NCBI RefSeq assembly: GCF_003626535.1
Contig: NZ_RBAL01000009.1
Span: forward strand, 124,001-188,000
Length of the DNA stretch: 64,000 bases
Direction of reading: 5' to 3'
Origin: Streptomyces hoynatensis
GTDB taxonomy: Bacteria; Actinomycetota; Actinomycetes; Streptomycetales; Streptomycetaceae
The notes below the pieces were generated by a model. That model did not search any database. It saw only the letters and a program-made list of their open reading frames with translations, and was not told the DNA's origin. A program made the position numbers and the translations under genes. Positions 1 to 8,149 of this stretch are shown here, piece by piece (position 1 is the stretch's first letter; every line of letters begins with the position of its first letter).

Positions 1-2
1 CC

Positions 3-794
3 CGGCTGTTCGCCCACCTGTGGAGCCTCGCCGTCGAGTGGCAGTTCTACCTGGTGTGGCCGCCGGTGGTCGCGGCCGCCGCCCGCGGCCGGGGCGGCGA
101 GCGGCGCGTCGCCGCCCTCGCCGCGGCCGGGGCGACGGCCTCCGCGCTGCTCATGGCGGGCCTGGCCAACCCGGTGGACGGCACGCGGGTGTACGAGGGC
201 ACCGACACCCGGGCGTTCTCGCTGCTGCTGGGCGCGCTGGCCGCCACGGCGCCGGTTCCGGGCCTGCTCGCGCGGGTGCCCCGGCGGGTCGCGGACGTGG
301 CCGCCGCGCTGCTGGGGTGCGGGCTGGCCGCCTCGTGGGCGCTGACCGGCGGCCACGGCTCCCCGGGGCTGTTCCGGGGCGGGCTGTTCGCCCACTCGCT
401 GGCGGCGGCCCTGCTGGTCGCGCTGCTGGCCGCGGCGCCAGGGGGCCGCGCCGGGCGGCTGGTGGGCGCCGCCGTCCCGCGCCGGCTCGGCGCGCTGTCG
501 TACAGCCTGTACCTGTGGCACTGGCCGGTGTATCTCCTGCTGCCGGACGAGGTGTTCGGGGTCGGCGGCTGGGGGCGTACGGCCCTGGCGATCGGCCTGT
601 CCCTCGGGGCGGCCGTGCTGTCGAAGACCTGGGTGGAGGACCCGGTGCGCTTCCGCGCGCGGTGGGCGTTCGGCCGCCGGGGGCTGCTCGCGCTGGCCGC
701 CGCGGCCGCCCTGGCCGCCGGGGTGTGGGCGGCCATACCGCGGCCGCATCCCGGGGCGGGCACGGTGGATGTGACCCGGCTGATGGCATCGTAG
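3..794 (+). CDS. Acyltransferase 3 family membrane protein, C-terminal part (cut by window edge)
   Basis: The frame is open from base 3, so the start lies outside the window. The first visible residues, HLWSLAVEWQFYLVWP, are a typical stretch of the OafA/YrhL acyltransferase 3 family, integral membrane enzymes that O-acylate cell-surface sugars, glycopeptides or macrolides. At least six hydrophobic segments follow, and LGALSYSLYLWHWPVYLL is the usual near-C-terminal family motif. The protein stops soon after the last membrane helix (IPRPHPGAGTVDVTRLMAS), so there is no C-terminal SGNH domain as in larger relatives. The substrate cannot be told from sequence. The next gene begins about 90 bp downstream on the same strand. 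Confidence 0.8.
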   Translation, partial: RLFAHLWSLAVEWQFYLVWPPVVAAAARGRGGERRVAALAAAGATASALLMAGLANPVDGTRVYEGTDTRAFSLLLGALAATAPVPGLLARVPRRVADVAAALLGCGLAASWALTGGHGSPGLFRGGLFAHSLAAALLVALLAAAPGGRAGRLVGAAVPRRLGALSYSLYLWHWPVYLLLPDEVFGVGGWGRTALAIGLSLGAAVLSKTWVEDPVRFRARWAFGRRGLLALAAAAALAAGVWAAIPRPHPGAGTVDVTRLMAS

Positions 795-845
795 GCAGCG
801 CGGCGCACCGGCCGCCGCGGGGCGAGGGAGGCGGCGGCAGCCGGG

Positions 846-935
846 AGACGTGCGGGGAGACCCGAGGGGAGAGGTGCGGGGAGACATGGGGAGAGACCCG
901 AGGAGCCCGGGCAACCCGGGAAACCCGGGGAACCC
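846..935 (+). repeat. Purine-rich repeated leader running into a 9-bp coding repeat
   Basis: Units of the type GGGGAGACCCGAGG and GGGGAGAC recur around the start of the lipoprotein gene, followed by three copies of the 9-mer AACCCGGGG/A inside the coding region. Several units contain a Shine-Dalgarno-like GGGGAG. Confidence 0.6.
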
Positions 936-1515
936 GGGGAAGGCGCCGGGCGGCGGGCGGGCGGCGGGGCGCCGGCCGGGGCCGCGGGCCGGCCTGTGCG
1001 CCGTGCTGGCGGCGACCGCGGCGCTGGCCGGCTGTGGGATCTCCGACGCCGGGCCGCGGAACGCGGGGGCGCCGGCCGTGGGCGGGCTGAACCGCGAGGG
1101 CTCCGAGCTGGTGCGGGTGTACTTCCTCACGCCGGACGGGCCCTGGCCCGCCACGCGACCGGCGCCCCCGGGCGCGGGTCCGCAGCAGGCACTGGACGCC
1201 CTGCTGGGCGGGCCGACCGCCCAGGAGCGGGCGCGCGGTCTGGACACCGCGCTGCCGGCGGGCTCCCGGGTCGGCGTGCAGACCTCCGCGGGCACGGTGG
1301 ACCTCCGGCTGCCGTGGACCGTGGCCGAGTTGGCGGGCGCGGCGGTGAGCCAGCTGGTGTGCACGGCCGCCGCGGCGCCGGGGATTCCCGGCGGGAAGCC
1401 GCCGGTGGACGTGGTGGTGCGCGTCCACGAGGCGGGCTTCGAGGGCAGCCCCTGGGAGGTCGGCTGCGACGAGACCGGCACCGTGGTGCCCCGGGGACAC
1501 GCCCCCTCGGGGTAG
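886..1515 (+). CDS. GerMN-domain lipoprotein preceding a two-component system
   Basis: This is a predicted exported lipoprotein of about 209 residues. A basic N-terminus and hydrophobic stretch end in the lipobox LAGC, so mature protein would be lipid-anchored outside the membrane. The rest (VRVYFLTPDG, QQALDALLGGPT, TVDLRLPWTVAEL, AVSQLVCTAAA) matches the GerMN domain found in GerM and LpqB. I chose the ATG at 886 because GGGGAG lies just upstream; an in-frame GTG at 850 is possible. The N-terminus has 9-bp tandem repeats coding NPGNPGNPG. It is followed by a response regulator and sensor kinase, so it may modulate the sensor, as CseA does for CseBC. That role is inferred from gene order. 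Confidence 0.75.
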   Translation: MGRDPRSPGNPGNPGNPGKAPGGGRAAGRRPGPRAGLCAVLAATAALAGCGISDAGPRNAGAPAVGGLNREGSELVRVYFLTPDGPWPATRPAPPGAGPQQALDALLGGPTAQERARGLDTALPAGSRVGVQTSAGTVDLRLPWTVAELAGAAVSQLVCTAAAAPGIPGGKPPVDVVVRVHEAGFEGSPWEVGCDETGTVVPRGHAPSG

Positions 1516-1636
1516 GGAGCGCGGAAGGACGCGGAAAGGGCGCGGAAGGGCAGGGGGAGACGCGGAAGGAACGCCCCGAAGGAGTGGGGAAGGAAAGCGG
1601 AACGGACATGGAAGGAACGGAAAGGGGGGCCGCTCC
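1516..1636 (+). repeat. Purine-rich Shine-Dalgarno-like repeat leader before the response regulator
   Basis: The 121 bp between the lipoprotein stop and the response regulator ATG are nearly all purine. GCGGAAGG, GGAAGGA and GGGGAAGG recur seven or more times. Each contains a possible ribosome-binding core, and no other gene fits in the interval. Confidence 0.7.
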
Positions 1637-2329
1637 ATGACGCGGGTCCTGCTGATCGAGGACGATCCGGCCGTGCGGCGCGGGGTCTCGATGGCGCTGC
1701 GACGGCGCGGCCACGAGGTCGAGGCGGTCGGCACCGGCGAGGACGGGCTGGCGGCGCTGGCCGCCTCCGCGCCGGAGATCGTGCTGCTCGACCTGATGCT
1801 GCCCGGCATCAGCGGTCTTGAGGTGTGCCGGCGCATCCGCGAACTCGGCCAGGTGCCGCTGGTCATCCTCTCCGCGCGCGGCGACGACGTGGACGTCGTG
1901 GTGGGCCTGGAGGCCGGGGCCGACGACTACGTCGTCAAGCCCGCGGGCGGCGAGGTGATCGCGGCCCGCATGCGCGCCGTGCTGCGCCGGGTGGCGCCCT
2001 CCCCGCCCGGTGCGGCCGCGCGGGAGGAACACGCCGCCTTCGGCGACCTGGAGATCGACCGGGCGGCCCTGCGCGTGACCAAGGGCGGCAGGCAGCTGGC
2101 GCTTGCCCCCTCCGAACTCAAGCTGCTGCTGTTCCTGACGGCCTTCCCCGAGCGCACCTTCAGCCGCAGGGAGCTTCTCGAACAGGTGTGGGAGCACAGC
2201 TACTACGGGGACGCCCGGCTGGTCGACGCCTGCGTGATGCGGCTGCGCGCGAAGACCGAGGACGACCCGAGGAACCCGCGCTACGTGCAGACGGTGCGGG
2301 GCTTCGGCTACCGCTTCGGCCCGCTGTGA
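1637..2329 (+). CDS. OmpR/PhoB-family response regulator
   Basis: A 230-residue two-component response regulator. The N-terminal receiver domain (about 1-120) has the acidic pair ED at 8-9, the phosphoacceptor Asp52 in VLLDLMLPG, the conserved Ser in VILSAR, and Lys in YVVKP. The C-terminal winged helix (about 130-230) ends with the usual VQTVRGFGYRFGP. It should bind promoter DNA when phosphorylated by the kinase encoded just downstream, whose GTG overlaps this stop codon. The receiver (SARGDDVDVVVGLEAGADDYVVKP) resembles CseB from memory, and the lipoprotein/regulator/kinase order is also like cseABC, but no sigE gene lies directly upstream. The target genes are unknown. Confidence 0.93.
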   Translation: MTRVLLIEDDPAVRRGVSMALRRRGHEVEAVGTGEDGLAALAASAPEIVLLDLMLPGISGLEVCRRIRELGQVPLVILSARGDDVDVVVGLEAGADDYVVKPAGGEVIAARMRAVLRRVAPSPPGAAAREEHAAFGDLEIDRAALRVTKGGRQLALAPSELKLLLFLTAFPERTFSRRELLEQVWEHSYYGDARLVDACVMRLRAKTEDDPRNPRYVQTVRGFGYRFGPL

Positions 2330-3795
2330 GGCGGCGCCTGATCCCCCGGGGTCTCGGCACCCGGCTCGTGGCGGGCTTCCTGCTGGTGTCCGCCCTCAGC
2401 GCCCTGACCACCGCCGCCCTCACCTACCGCCAGGCGCGTTCGGCCATCCTGGAGCGGGTGCAGGACAACGCCGTGCACGAGCTGCGCGCCCGGGTCGACT
2501 CCCTCGCGCCCGACCTGCCGGCCCGGCCCACCGAGGCCGATCTGCGGGCGCTCACCCGGCAGCTGGACCGCTCCGCCGGGGCCCACGAGTGGCGCACCGC
2601 CGCCGTCTTCCGCGAGGGAGGGCCGGTCACCGCGGGCGCCGCGGCCCCCGCCCTGCCGGCCGAACTGCCGGCCGCCGCCTCCGCGGCGCGGACGGCCCTG
2701 GCCCAGCGCTTCCACCACGAGGGCGAGCCCTGGCTGGCCCTCGCCCTGCCGGTCTCCTCCGCCGGGGACTCCTTCGAGCCCTCGGGTCTCGTGGTGTACG
2801 CCTCCTTCTCCCTGGCCTCCGAGCAGCAGGACATCGCCTCGCTGGTCACCGCGGCGCGCGCCGGGGCCCTGCCGGTGGTGCTCGCCGCCGCGGTGCCCGC
2901 CCTGCTGGTCGCCCGCCGCGTCCTGCGGCCGGTGCGGCGCCTGCGTGCCGCGGCCGAGGACATGGCGGGCGGCGCCCTGGACACCCGCATCCGCGTCACC
3001 GGCGAGGACGAGCTGGCCGACCTCGGCCGCACCTTCAACGCGATGGCCCGCACCCTGCAGGCGGACGCGGAGCTCAGGCGGGAGATGGAGGCCAAGGCCC
3101 GCCGGTTCGCGGCGGACGTCTCCCACGAACTGCGCACGCCCCTGGCGGCGATGACCGCGGTGACCGGCCTCCTCGACGAGGACGCCGCCTCCGGCCGCCT
3201 CCCGGCGGAGACCGCGGAGGCGCTGGGCCTGGTCGCGGGCGAGACCCGCAAGCTGGTGCGCATGGTGGAGGACCTGATGGAGATCTCCCGCTTCGACGCG
3301 GGCGCCGCCCGGCTGGACCCGGAGGAGGTCGAGGTCGGCGAACTCCTGCGCAGGACCCTCGCGTTGCGCCACTGGCAGGACCGGGTCCAGGTGGAGACGC
3401 CGGAAGGCGGGCTGCGCGCCCGCCTCGATCCGCGCCGGGTGGACGTGGTCCTCGCCAACCTCGTCGGCAACGCCCTGCGCCACGGCGGGCCGGGGGCGCG
3501 GGTCCGCGTGCGGGCCGAGGCCGGCGGCGAGGGAGCGGGCCTGCGCATCGTGGTGGCCGACGACGGTCCCGGCATCCCGCCCGAGGTGCTGCCGCACGTC
3601 TTCGACCGGTTCACCAGGGGGGCGGCGGCGCGCGCCCACGGCGAGGGCAGCGGCCTCGGCCTGGCCATAGCCGCCGAGAACGCCCGGCTGCACGGCGGCA
3701 CCCTCACCGCCGCCAACTCCCCGCGGGGCGGCGCCGTCTTCACCCTCACCCTGCCGCGGCAGGCGGTCACGTCCCCCGGGGAGCGGGCGACCTGA
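2326..3795 (+). CDS. HAMP-containing sensor histidine kinase
   Basis: A membrane sensor kinase of 489 residues, partner of the preceding regulator. The GTG at 2326 overlaps the regulator stop (GTGA), which indicates translational coupling. It has a first membrane helix at about 10-33, an extracytoplasmic loop of about 150 residues, a second helix (AGALPVVLAAAVPALLVA), a HAMP linker, a HisKA domain with phosphorylated His267 in ADVSHELRTPL, and a HATPase domain with N box NLVGNALRHGG, G1 DDGPGIP and G2 GSGLGLAI. All catalytic motifs are intact. The stimulus is unknown; CseC-like kinases sense envelope stress, but here that is inference. Confidence 0.92.
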   Translation: MRRRLIPRGLGTRLVAGFLLVSALSALTTAALTYRQARSAILERVQDNAVHELRARVDSLAPDLPARPTEADLRALTRQLDRSAGAHEWRTAAVFREGGPVTAGAAAPALPAELPAAASAARTALAQRFHHEGEPWLALALPVSSAGDSFEPSGLVVYASFSLASEQQDIASLVTAARAGALPVVLAAAVPALLVARRVLRPVRRLRAAAEDMAGGALDTRIRVTGEDELADLGRTFNAMARTLQADAELRREMEAKARRFAADVSHELRTPLAAMTAVTGLLDEDAASGRLPAETAEALGLVAGETRKLVRMVEDLMEISRFDAGAARLDPEEVEVGELLRRTLALRHWQDRVQVETPEGGLRARLDPRRVDVVLANLVGNALRHGGPGARVRVRAEAGGEGAGLRIVVADDGPGIPPEVLPHVFDRFTRGAAARAHGEGSGLGLAIAAENARLHGGTLTAANSPRGGAVFTLTLPRQAVTSPGERAT

Positions 3796-3822
3796 CCCGG
3801 GCCGCCCCGCGCCCCGTGGCGC

Positions 3823-3845
3823 CCGGGCGGGTGCGGCCCGCCCGG
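3823..3845. terminator. Stem-loop between convergent kinase and pectate lyase genes
   Basis: Perfect 9-bp arms CCGGGCGGG/CCCGCCCGG with a 5-nt loop lie in the 152-bp gap between the 3' ends of two convergent genes. A shared terminator is likely. There is no T tract, as is common in Streptomyces. Confidence 0.5.
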
Positions 3846-3947
3846 CCCGCGGCATGGCCGCCGGGCCGGACGGGCCGCAGGGGCGGCGCCCGTCGAACGG
3901 CGCCCTGCACGCCGTGTGCTTCGGTGGCGTGCTTCGGACGGGGTGCC

Positions 3948-5486
3948 TCAGGCGGCGTACGTCTCGTACTCGGCGATGCGCGGCGTGCCGCTGGAGCCGG
4001 TGATCTGGAAGGTGATCTTCCGCAGGCTGGTGGTGGGGAAGGAGATGACGCCCGCGCCGTTGCCCGAGGCCAGAACGGCGCCGTTGTCGGCGTCGACCAC
4101 TCGCCAGGAGCCGATGTTCCCGGTGGCGCCCGCGGCCTCGCGGATGTTGATCCAGGAGACGGTGGTGGCCGCGTCCCACTTGATCGAGATCGAGCCCGTC
4201 GCGCCGTCCGGCGACCAGTACGTGTTCATGTTCCCGTCGCGCACATTGCCGTAGCTCGTCCCGTCCGCCTTGCCGGTGCCGTCCGAGCCGGCGCCGAGGC
4301 TGAGGTTCGTGCCGCCGGGCTCCGTCGGGTCGGTCGGGTCCGTGGGGTCGGTCGGGTCGGTGGGGTCGTCCGGGACCTGCGGCGTGCAGTTGCCGTCCGA
4401 CACCCGCATCCCGGTGCCCGCGCCCGCGGTGCGGCTGACGACGTCGGGCACGCAGGTGGCCTCGTCGAGGGTGTAGGAGTAGGGAATGCTGACGGTGGTG
4501 TTGGACTGCGGGTCCGGCCCCGCGGGCTGGTTGTCGTCGGCCGGGCTCGACCAGGTCACGTTGTCGAAGATGTTGCCGTTGACCTGCCAGTAGCCGGCCT
4601 CGTCGGTGTAGAAGGTGCCCAGGACGTCCTTGGAGTCCTCGAAGTAGTTGTTGTCCACCCTGGCGTGCGCCCCGGCCCTGGAGTTGATCCCGGACTTGAC
4701 GAGGCCCACGTAGTGGTTGTTGTAGATGTGGGCGGTCCCGCCGCGCAGCAGCGGGGTGCGGGAGTCGATGTTCTCGTACAGGTTGTGGTGGAAGGTGACG
4801 TAGCCGTTGGAGAGGTCGCTCTCGCTCGACCCGATCAGCCCGCCGCGGCCCGAGTTGCGCAGGATGCTGTAGGACAGCGTCACGTACTGGGTGTTGTCCT
4901 TCATGTCGAAGAGGCCGTCGAAGCCCTCGTCCTCGCCGCCGGAGGCCTCCAGGGTGACGTGGTCGACCCAGACGTTGCGGACGTCGCTCTCCATGCCGAT
5001 GGCGTCCCCGCCGTTGGAGGTGGGCGAGCCGGACTTCTTGACGTTCCTGACGGTCACGTTCTGGATGACGATGTTGCTGGACTCGCGGATGTGGATGCCG
5101 AGTTGGTCGAAGACGGCGCCGCTGCCCACGCCGATGAGGGTGACGTTGCTGATCTGCTTGAGCTCGATCCTGTCCTCGGCGGTGTTGCAGCTGTCGCCCG
5201 AGACCTTGCTGGTGTTGCCGTGGTTGATCGTCCCCTCGACCTCGATGGTGATCGGGGTACTGCTGCTGGCCCGGTTGCACAGGGCCTCGTGGATCTCGGT
5301 TCCGGTGGTGGCCCGGACCGTCTGCCCGCCGGCGCCGCCGGTGGTCCCGCCGTTCTGGGTCGCGTAGCCGGTGACGCCGCCCGTCGCGGCCGAGGCGCTG
5401 GGCATGGTCAGGACCACGCCGACCGCGGCCACGATGGCCAGTAAGGCGAGCGCCGCGTGAAGGCGCAGCGTGACTAACCGTCTCAT
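3948..5486 (-). CDS. Secreted PL1 pectate lyase with C-terminal discoidin-like carbohydrate-binding domain
   Basis: A 512-residue extracellular pectate lyase, cleaving polygalacturonate by beta-elimination. The signal peptide ends near MPSASAA. The PL1 beta-helix (about 70-330) shows VWVDHVTL, a Ca-binding region GFDGLFDMKDNTQYVTLSY and the Arg-rich SRTPLLRGG. A linker of tandem PTD units (about 370-390) leads to an F5/8 type C-like domain (DGNMNTYWSPDG, SINIREAAG-type strand) to the end. The start at 5486 has GGAAGGG upstream. Leu4 and Leu15 are both TTA codons, the only in-frame TTA I found in the window, which suggests bldA tRNA control. The 586-bp upstream region contains two LacI-type palindromes. 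Confidence 0.92.
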   Translation of the reverse strand: MRRLVTLRLHAALALLAIVAAVGVVLTMPSASAATGGVTGYATQNGGTTGGAGGQTVRATTGTEIHEALCNRASSSTPITIEVEGTINHGNTSKVSGDSCNTAEDRIELKQISNVTLIGVGSGAVFDQLGIHIRESSNIVIQNVTVRNVKKSGSPTSNGGDAIGMESDVRNVWVDHVTLEASGGEDEGFDGLFDMKDNTQYVTLSYSILRNSGRGGLIGSSESDLSNGYVTFHHNLYENIDSRTPLLRGGTAHIYNNHYVGLVKSGINSRAGAHARVDNNYFEDSKDVLGTFYTDEAGYWQVNGNIFDNVTWSSPADDNQPAGPDPQSNTTVSIPYSYTLDEATCVPDVVSRTAGAGTGMRVSDGNCTPQVPDDPTDPTDPTDPTDPTEPGGTNLSLGAGSDGTGKADGTSYGNVRDGNMNTYWSPDGATGSISIKWDAATTVSWINIREAAGATGNIGSWRVVDADNGAVLASGNGAGVISFPTTSLRKITFQITGSSGTPRIAEYETYAA

Positions 5487-5602
5487 ATCGGATCGCCCTT
5501 CCTTTTCGAGTGCCGGATGGTGCTGCTGCGTGCGGGGGGAACGCGGCGACCCGGGCCGGGGCGGATGCCACCGGCTTGTCCGGTGCGGGCCACGGGTGCC
5601 GT

Positions 5603-5614
5603 GACAGCGCTTTC
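5603..5614. promoter_or_regulatory. LacI-type operator-like site, proximal
   Basis: GACAGCGCTTTC differs at one base from the perfect palindrome at 5879-5890. It lies about 117 bp upstream of the pectate lyase start. LacI/GalR regulators typically bind palindromes with a central CG step such as this. The cognate regulator is not in the window. Confidence 0.5.
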
Positions 5615-5878
5615 TCCACCGCCCGGCCTGGCCGCCGGCCTCGGGGAGCGCCGTGTGCACGGCGATCGCCCGGGCCGGGAGGCGGCCGGACACCCCGGCC
5701 CCCCGCCGTGGACCCGCGGGGAACGAGGCGGCACGCGCTTCCCGTGGCGCCGTTCGCCCCTTCCGTCCCATGGCCTTCGGCCTCCGGGCACGGATGCGGC
5801 GGGCGCCGCCCCGGGAGCGGCTCGCGTGCCGGGCAGAGCCAGGAACCCGCCGGCCTCTGCCGCCGCCGAGCCACCTGT

Positions 5879-5890
5879 GAAAGCGCTTTC
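5879..5890. promoter_or_regulatory. LacI-type operator-like site, distal, perfect palindrome
   Basis: GAAAGCGCTTTC is a perfect 12-bp palindrome with a central CG, the classic LacI/GalR half-site arrangement. Its centre is 276 bp from the similar site at 5603-5614, a spacing compatible with DNA looping. Confidence 0.55.
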
Positions 5891-6072
5891 TAGCCGGGAG
5901 GATAGGGGGATGTCCGGGCAGTGACAAGAGAGCGCGGGCACCGGGAAAACGTGCCGGCGGCCGGGCGCGGGGCGGTCGCCCGCGGCGGCGAAGGCGCGCC
6001 GCGGCGTTTGGCCCGCCGGGTTCGGCGCGCCGGGAGGGCCCCGGCGCACGGAACCCGGCGGGCCGGCCGCGG

Positions 6073-7086
6073 TCAGCGCGCCGCGGCGACGCTCCCGCCC
6101 CCGGCCGCGGCGCCGCAGGCCCGGAGTTCGCGCTCACCGGCGTTGGCGCCCGTGCACACGACGGCCACCTTGCGGCCCGGCAGCCGGTCGCCGTGGACGA
6201 GCAGGGCGGCCAGGGCGGTCGCTCCCGCCCCCTCGGCCAGGGTGTGGGCGTCCCGCATCAGCAGCCACTGGGCCCGGGCGATCTCCTCGTCCTCGACCAG
6301 GAGGAAGTCGGCGAGGCGGCCGCGGAGCAGCTGCTGGGTGAGGGCGAAGCCGCGGCCGGTGGCCAGGCCCTCCACCCGGGTCCGGTTGGGGCGGGCCAGC
6401 GGGCGGCCGGCGCGCCAGGAGTCGTGCGCCGCGGGCGAGGCGGCGGACTGCACGGCAACGATCCGGCAGTGCGGGGCGACCGCGGCGGCGGCCAGGCAGG
6501 CTGCCGCGGCGCCGCTGCCGCCGCCGACGGGCACGAGGACCGTGTCCACGTCGGGCGCCTGCTCGAAGATCTCCAGGTAGACCCCGGCCACCCCCGCGAT
6601 CAGCTCCGGCTCGTCCGCCGCGCTGACCAGCCGCATGCCGCGCTCGCCGGCCACGCGCCCGGCGTGCTCCGCGGCCTCGTCCAGGTCGGCGCCCGCCTCG
6701 ATCAGTTCGGCGCCCAGCGCCCGCACCGCGGCGGCCTTCACCGGGTTGGGCTCCGCGGGCATGACGATCACGCAGGGGGCGCCGAAGTGCGCGGCGGCGT
6801 AGGCCAGGGACTGCGCGTGATTCCCGGTCGAGTAGCCGACGACGCCCCGGGCGCGCTCGGCCGGCTCCATGCCGCCCAGCAGCGTGAGGCCGCCGCGCAC
6901 CTTGAAGGCGCCGGTCGGCTGGACGTTCTCGTGCTTGACCAGGACCGTCCTGCCCCCGCCCACGGCGGCGTCGAGCGCCGGGTAGCTCCACATGGGGGTG
7001 GGCGGCAGGTGGGCGGCCAGCAGGCGGCGGGCGCGCAGCGCCTCGGTGATGGTGGGGACCGTCCAGGCTCGCATGTCCCGCACCAT
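6073..7086 (-). CDS. Threonine/serine dehydratase-like PLP enzyme
   Basis: A 337-residue fold-type II PLP enzyme of the threonine dehydratase/serine racemase family, catalysing dehydration of Thr or Ser to 2-oxo acids or a related reaction. The PLP lysine is in PTGAFKVRG, the substrate-binding loop is STGNHAQS, and the phosphate-binding glycine loop is VPVGGGSGAA. There is no C-terminal ACT domain, so it is of the short catabolic type. The start at 7086 (MVRDM) is tentative; an ATG at 7074 also fits. It is divergent from a LysR regulator with only 70 bp between, a layout in which the LysR protein usually controls the divergent gene. The exact substrate is not certain. Confidence 0.85.
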   Translation of the reverse strand: MVRDMRAWTVPTITEALRARRLLAAHLPPTPMWSYPALDAAVGGGRTVLVKHENVQPTGAFKVRGGLTLLGGMEPAERARGVVGYSTGNHAQSLAYAAAHFGAPCVIVMPAEPNPVKAAAVRALGAELIEAGADLDEAAEHAGRVAGERGMRLVSAADEPELIAGVAGVYLEIFEQAPDVDTVLVPVGGGSGAAAACLAAAAVAPHCRIVAVQSAASPAAHDSWRAGRPLARPNRTRVEGLATGRGFALTQQLLRGRLADFLLVEDEEIARAQWLLMRDAHTLAEGAGATALAALLVHGDRLPGRKVAVVCTGANAGERELRACGAAAGGGSVAAAR

Positions 7087-7111
7087 GGCACGGCCGGCAC
7101 CGATAGATCCA

Positions 7112-7134
7112 ATGCCTGATTTCTAGGGAAGCAT
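7112..7134. promoter_or_regulatory. Possible LysR operator in the divergent promoter
   Basis: The 70-bp gap between divergent genes is AT-richer than its surroundings and contains an imperfect dyad with ends ATGC and GCAT separated by 15 nt. A flanking ATAG/CTAT pair lies at 7103 and 7143. LysR proteins typically bind such interrupted dyads in the shared promoter. Confidence 0.35.
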
Positions 7135-7156
7135 CGATGAGACCTATGATTCGCGG

Positions 7157-8083
7157 ATGCTCGATCTGACCCGGCTCAGGGTGCTCGTCGCCGTGGCCCG
7201 CGAGGGCTCGGTCACCGCGGCGGCCGAGGCGCTGCACTATGCGCAGCCCTCGGTCAGCCACCACCTCGCCAGGCTGGAGGCCGAGGTGGGCGTGCCGCTG
7301 GTGCGGCGGGCGGGGCGCGGGATCATGCTGACCGAGGCCGGGCGGCTGCTGGTGACGCGGGCCGAGGAGATCCTCGGGCAGGTGGCCTCGGCGCAGGCCG
7401 AGGTGGCGGCGCACGCCGGGTTGCGCACCGGGCGCCTGCGCCTGGCCGCGTTCCCCTCCGCGCTGGCCACGCTGGTGCCGGCGGCCGCGGCCTGCCTGGC
7501 GGACCGCCATCCCGGGGTGGTGCTCGAACTGACCGAGGCGGAGCCGCCGGAGGCGCTGACCGCGCTGCGCAATGCGGAGGTGGACGCCGCGCTGATATTC
7601 GAGCACGGCCCGCCGGTGCCCGCGGACCGCCGCAACACGACGGTGACGCCGCTGCTGGAGGAGCCGCTGTACCTGGTGACCCCGGCCGGGCAGGCCGGGG
7701 CGGGAGGGGCGGGAGAGGAGGCGGGGGCGCGCGCCGAGTTGGCCGGCTACGCCGAGGAGAGCTGGATCGCGGGCTGTGCGCGGTGCCGCGCCCACCTGGT
7801 GTCGGTGTGCGAGCGGGCCGGGTTCGCGCCGCGGATCACCTTCGAGACGGACGACTACGTGGCGGTGCAGGCGCTGGTGGCCGCCGGGCTCGGGGTGAGC
7901 GTGCTGCCCGGGCTGGCGTTCGCGGCGCACCGGCACCCCGGCGTGCGGGCCGCCCGGCTGCCGGGCGTACGGCGCCGGGTGTCGGTCGCGATCTACGGGG
8001 CGCCGCCGGCCGCGCGCCCGGTGGAGGCGTTCATCGCCGCGCTGACCGCGGAGACGGCGAACCGGTTCGCCGACTGGGCGTAG
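7157..8083 (+). CDS. LysR-family transcriptional regulator
   Basis: A 308-residue LysR-type regulator. The N-terminal winged helix-turn-helix covers about 1-60 (LRVLVAVAREGSVTAAAEALHYAQPSVSHHLARLE), followed by a linker helix and an effector-binding domain of the periplasmic-binding fold (about 90-300). A glycine/alanine/glutamate insertion (GQAGAGGAGEEAGARAE) sits within the effector domain at about 178-194. It is transcribed away from the threonine dehydratase-like gene and probably regulates it and itself, with an amino acid or derived keto acid as a plausible effector. That is inference from gene layout. Confidence 0.92.
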   Translation: MLDLTRLRVLVAVAREGSVTAAAEALHYAQPSVSHHLARLEAEVGVPLVRRAGRGIMLTEAGRLLVTRAEEILGQVASAQAEVAAHAGLRTGRLRLAAFPSALATLVPAAAACLADRHPGVVLELTEAEPPEALTALRNAEVDAALIFEHGPPVPADRRNTTVTPLLEEPLYLVTPAGQAGAGGAGEEAGARAELAGYAEESWIAGCARCRAHLVSVCERAGFAPRITFETDDYVAVQALVAAGLGVSVLPGLAFAAHRHPGVRAARLPGVRRRVSVAIYGAPPAARPVEAFIAALTAETANRFADWA

Positions 8084-8149
8084 CGGACTCCGGCGCGGCA
8101 CCGGCGCGCGCAGGCCGGACGCCGCGCCCTCGCCCCCACCCGCGCCGGG

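Larger units (their letters stand above)
5487..6072. promoter_or_regulatory. 586-bp intergenic region upstream of the pectate lyase
   Basis: No convincing gene lies here: the open frames are low-complexity Gly/Pro/Arg text without family matches. The region must hold the pectate lyase promoter and the 3' end of the dehydratase transcript. The two GCGCTT-centred palindromes listed separately are its clearest structure. Confidence 0.6.

Noticed and set aside
2308..5874. Long minus-strand frame spanning the kinase and pectate lyase
   Set aside because: It is a shadow frame. The kinase and lyase motifs lie in other frames and the composition is low-complexity.
5483..6049. A 188-residue minus-strand frame upstream of the pectate lyase
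   Set aside because: Pro/Arg/Gly-rich without motifs, and it covers the palindromes and the lyase ribosome site, so it is better read as regulatory DNA.
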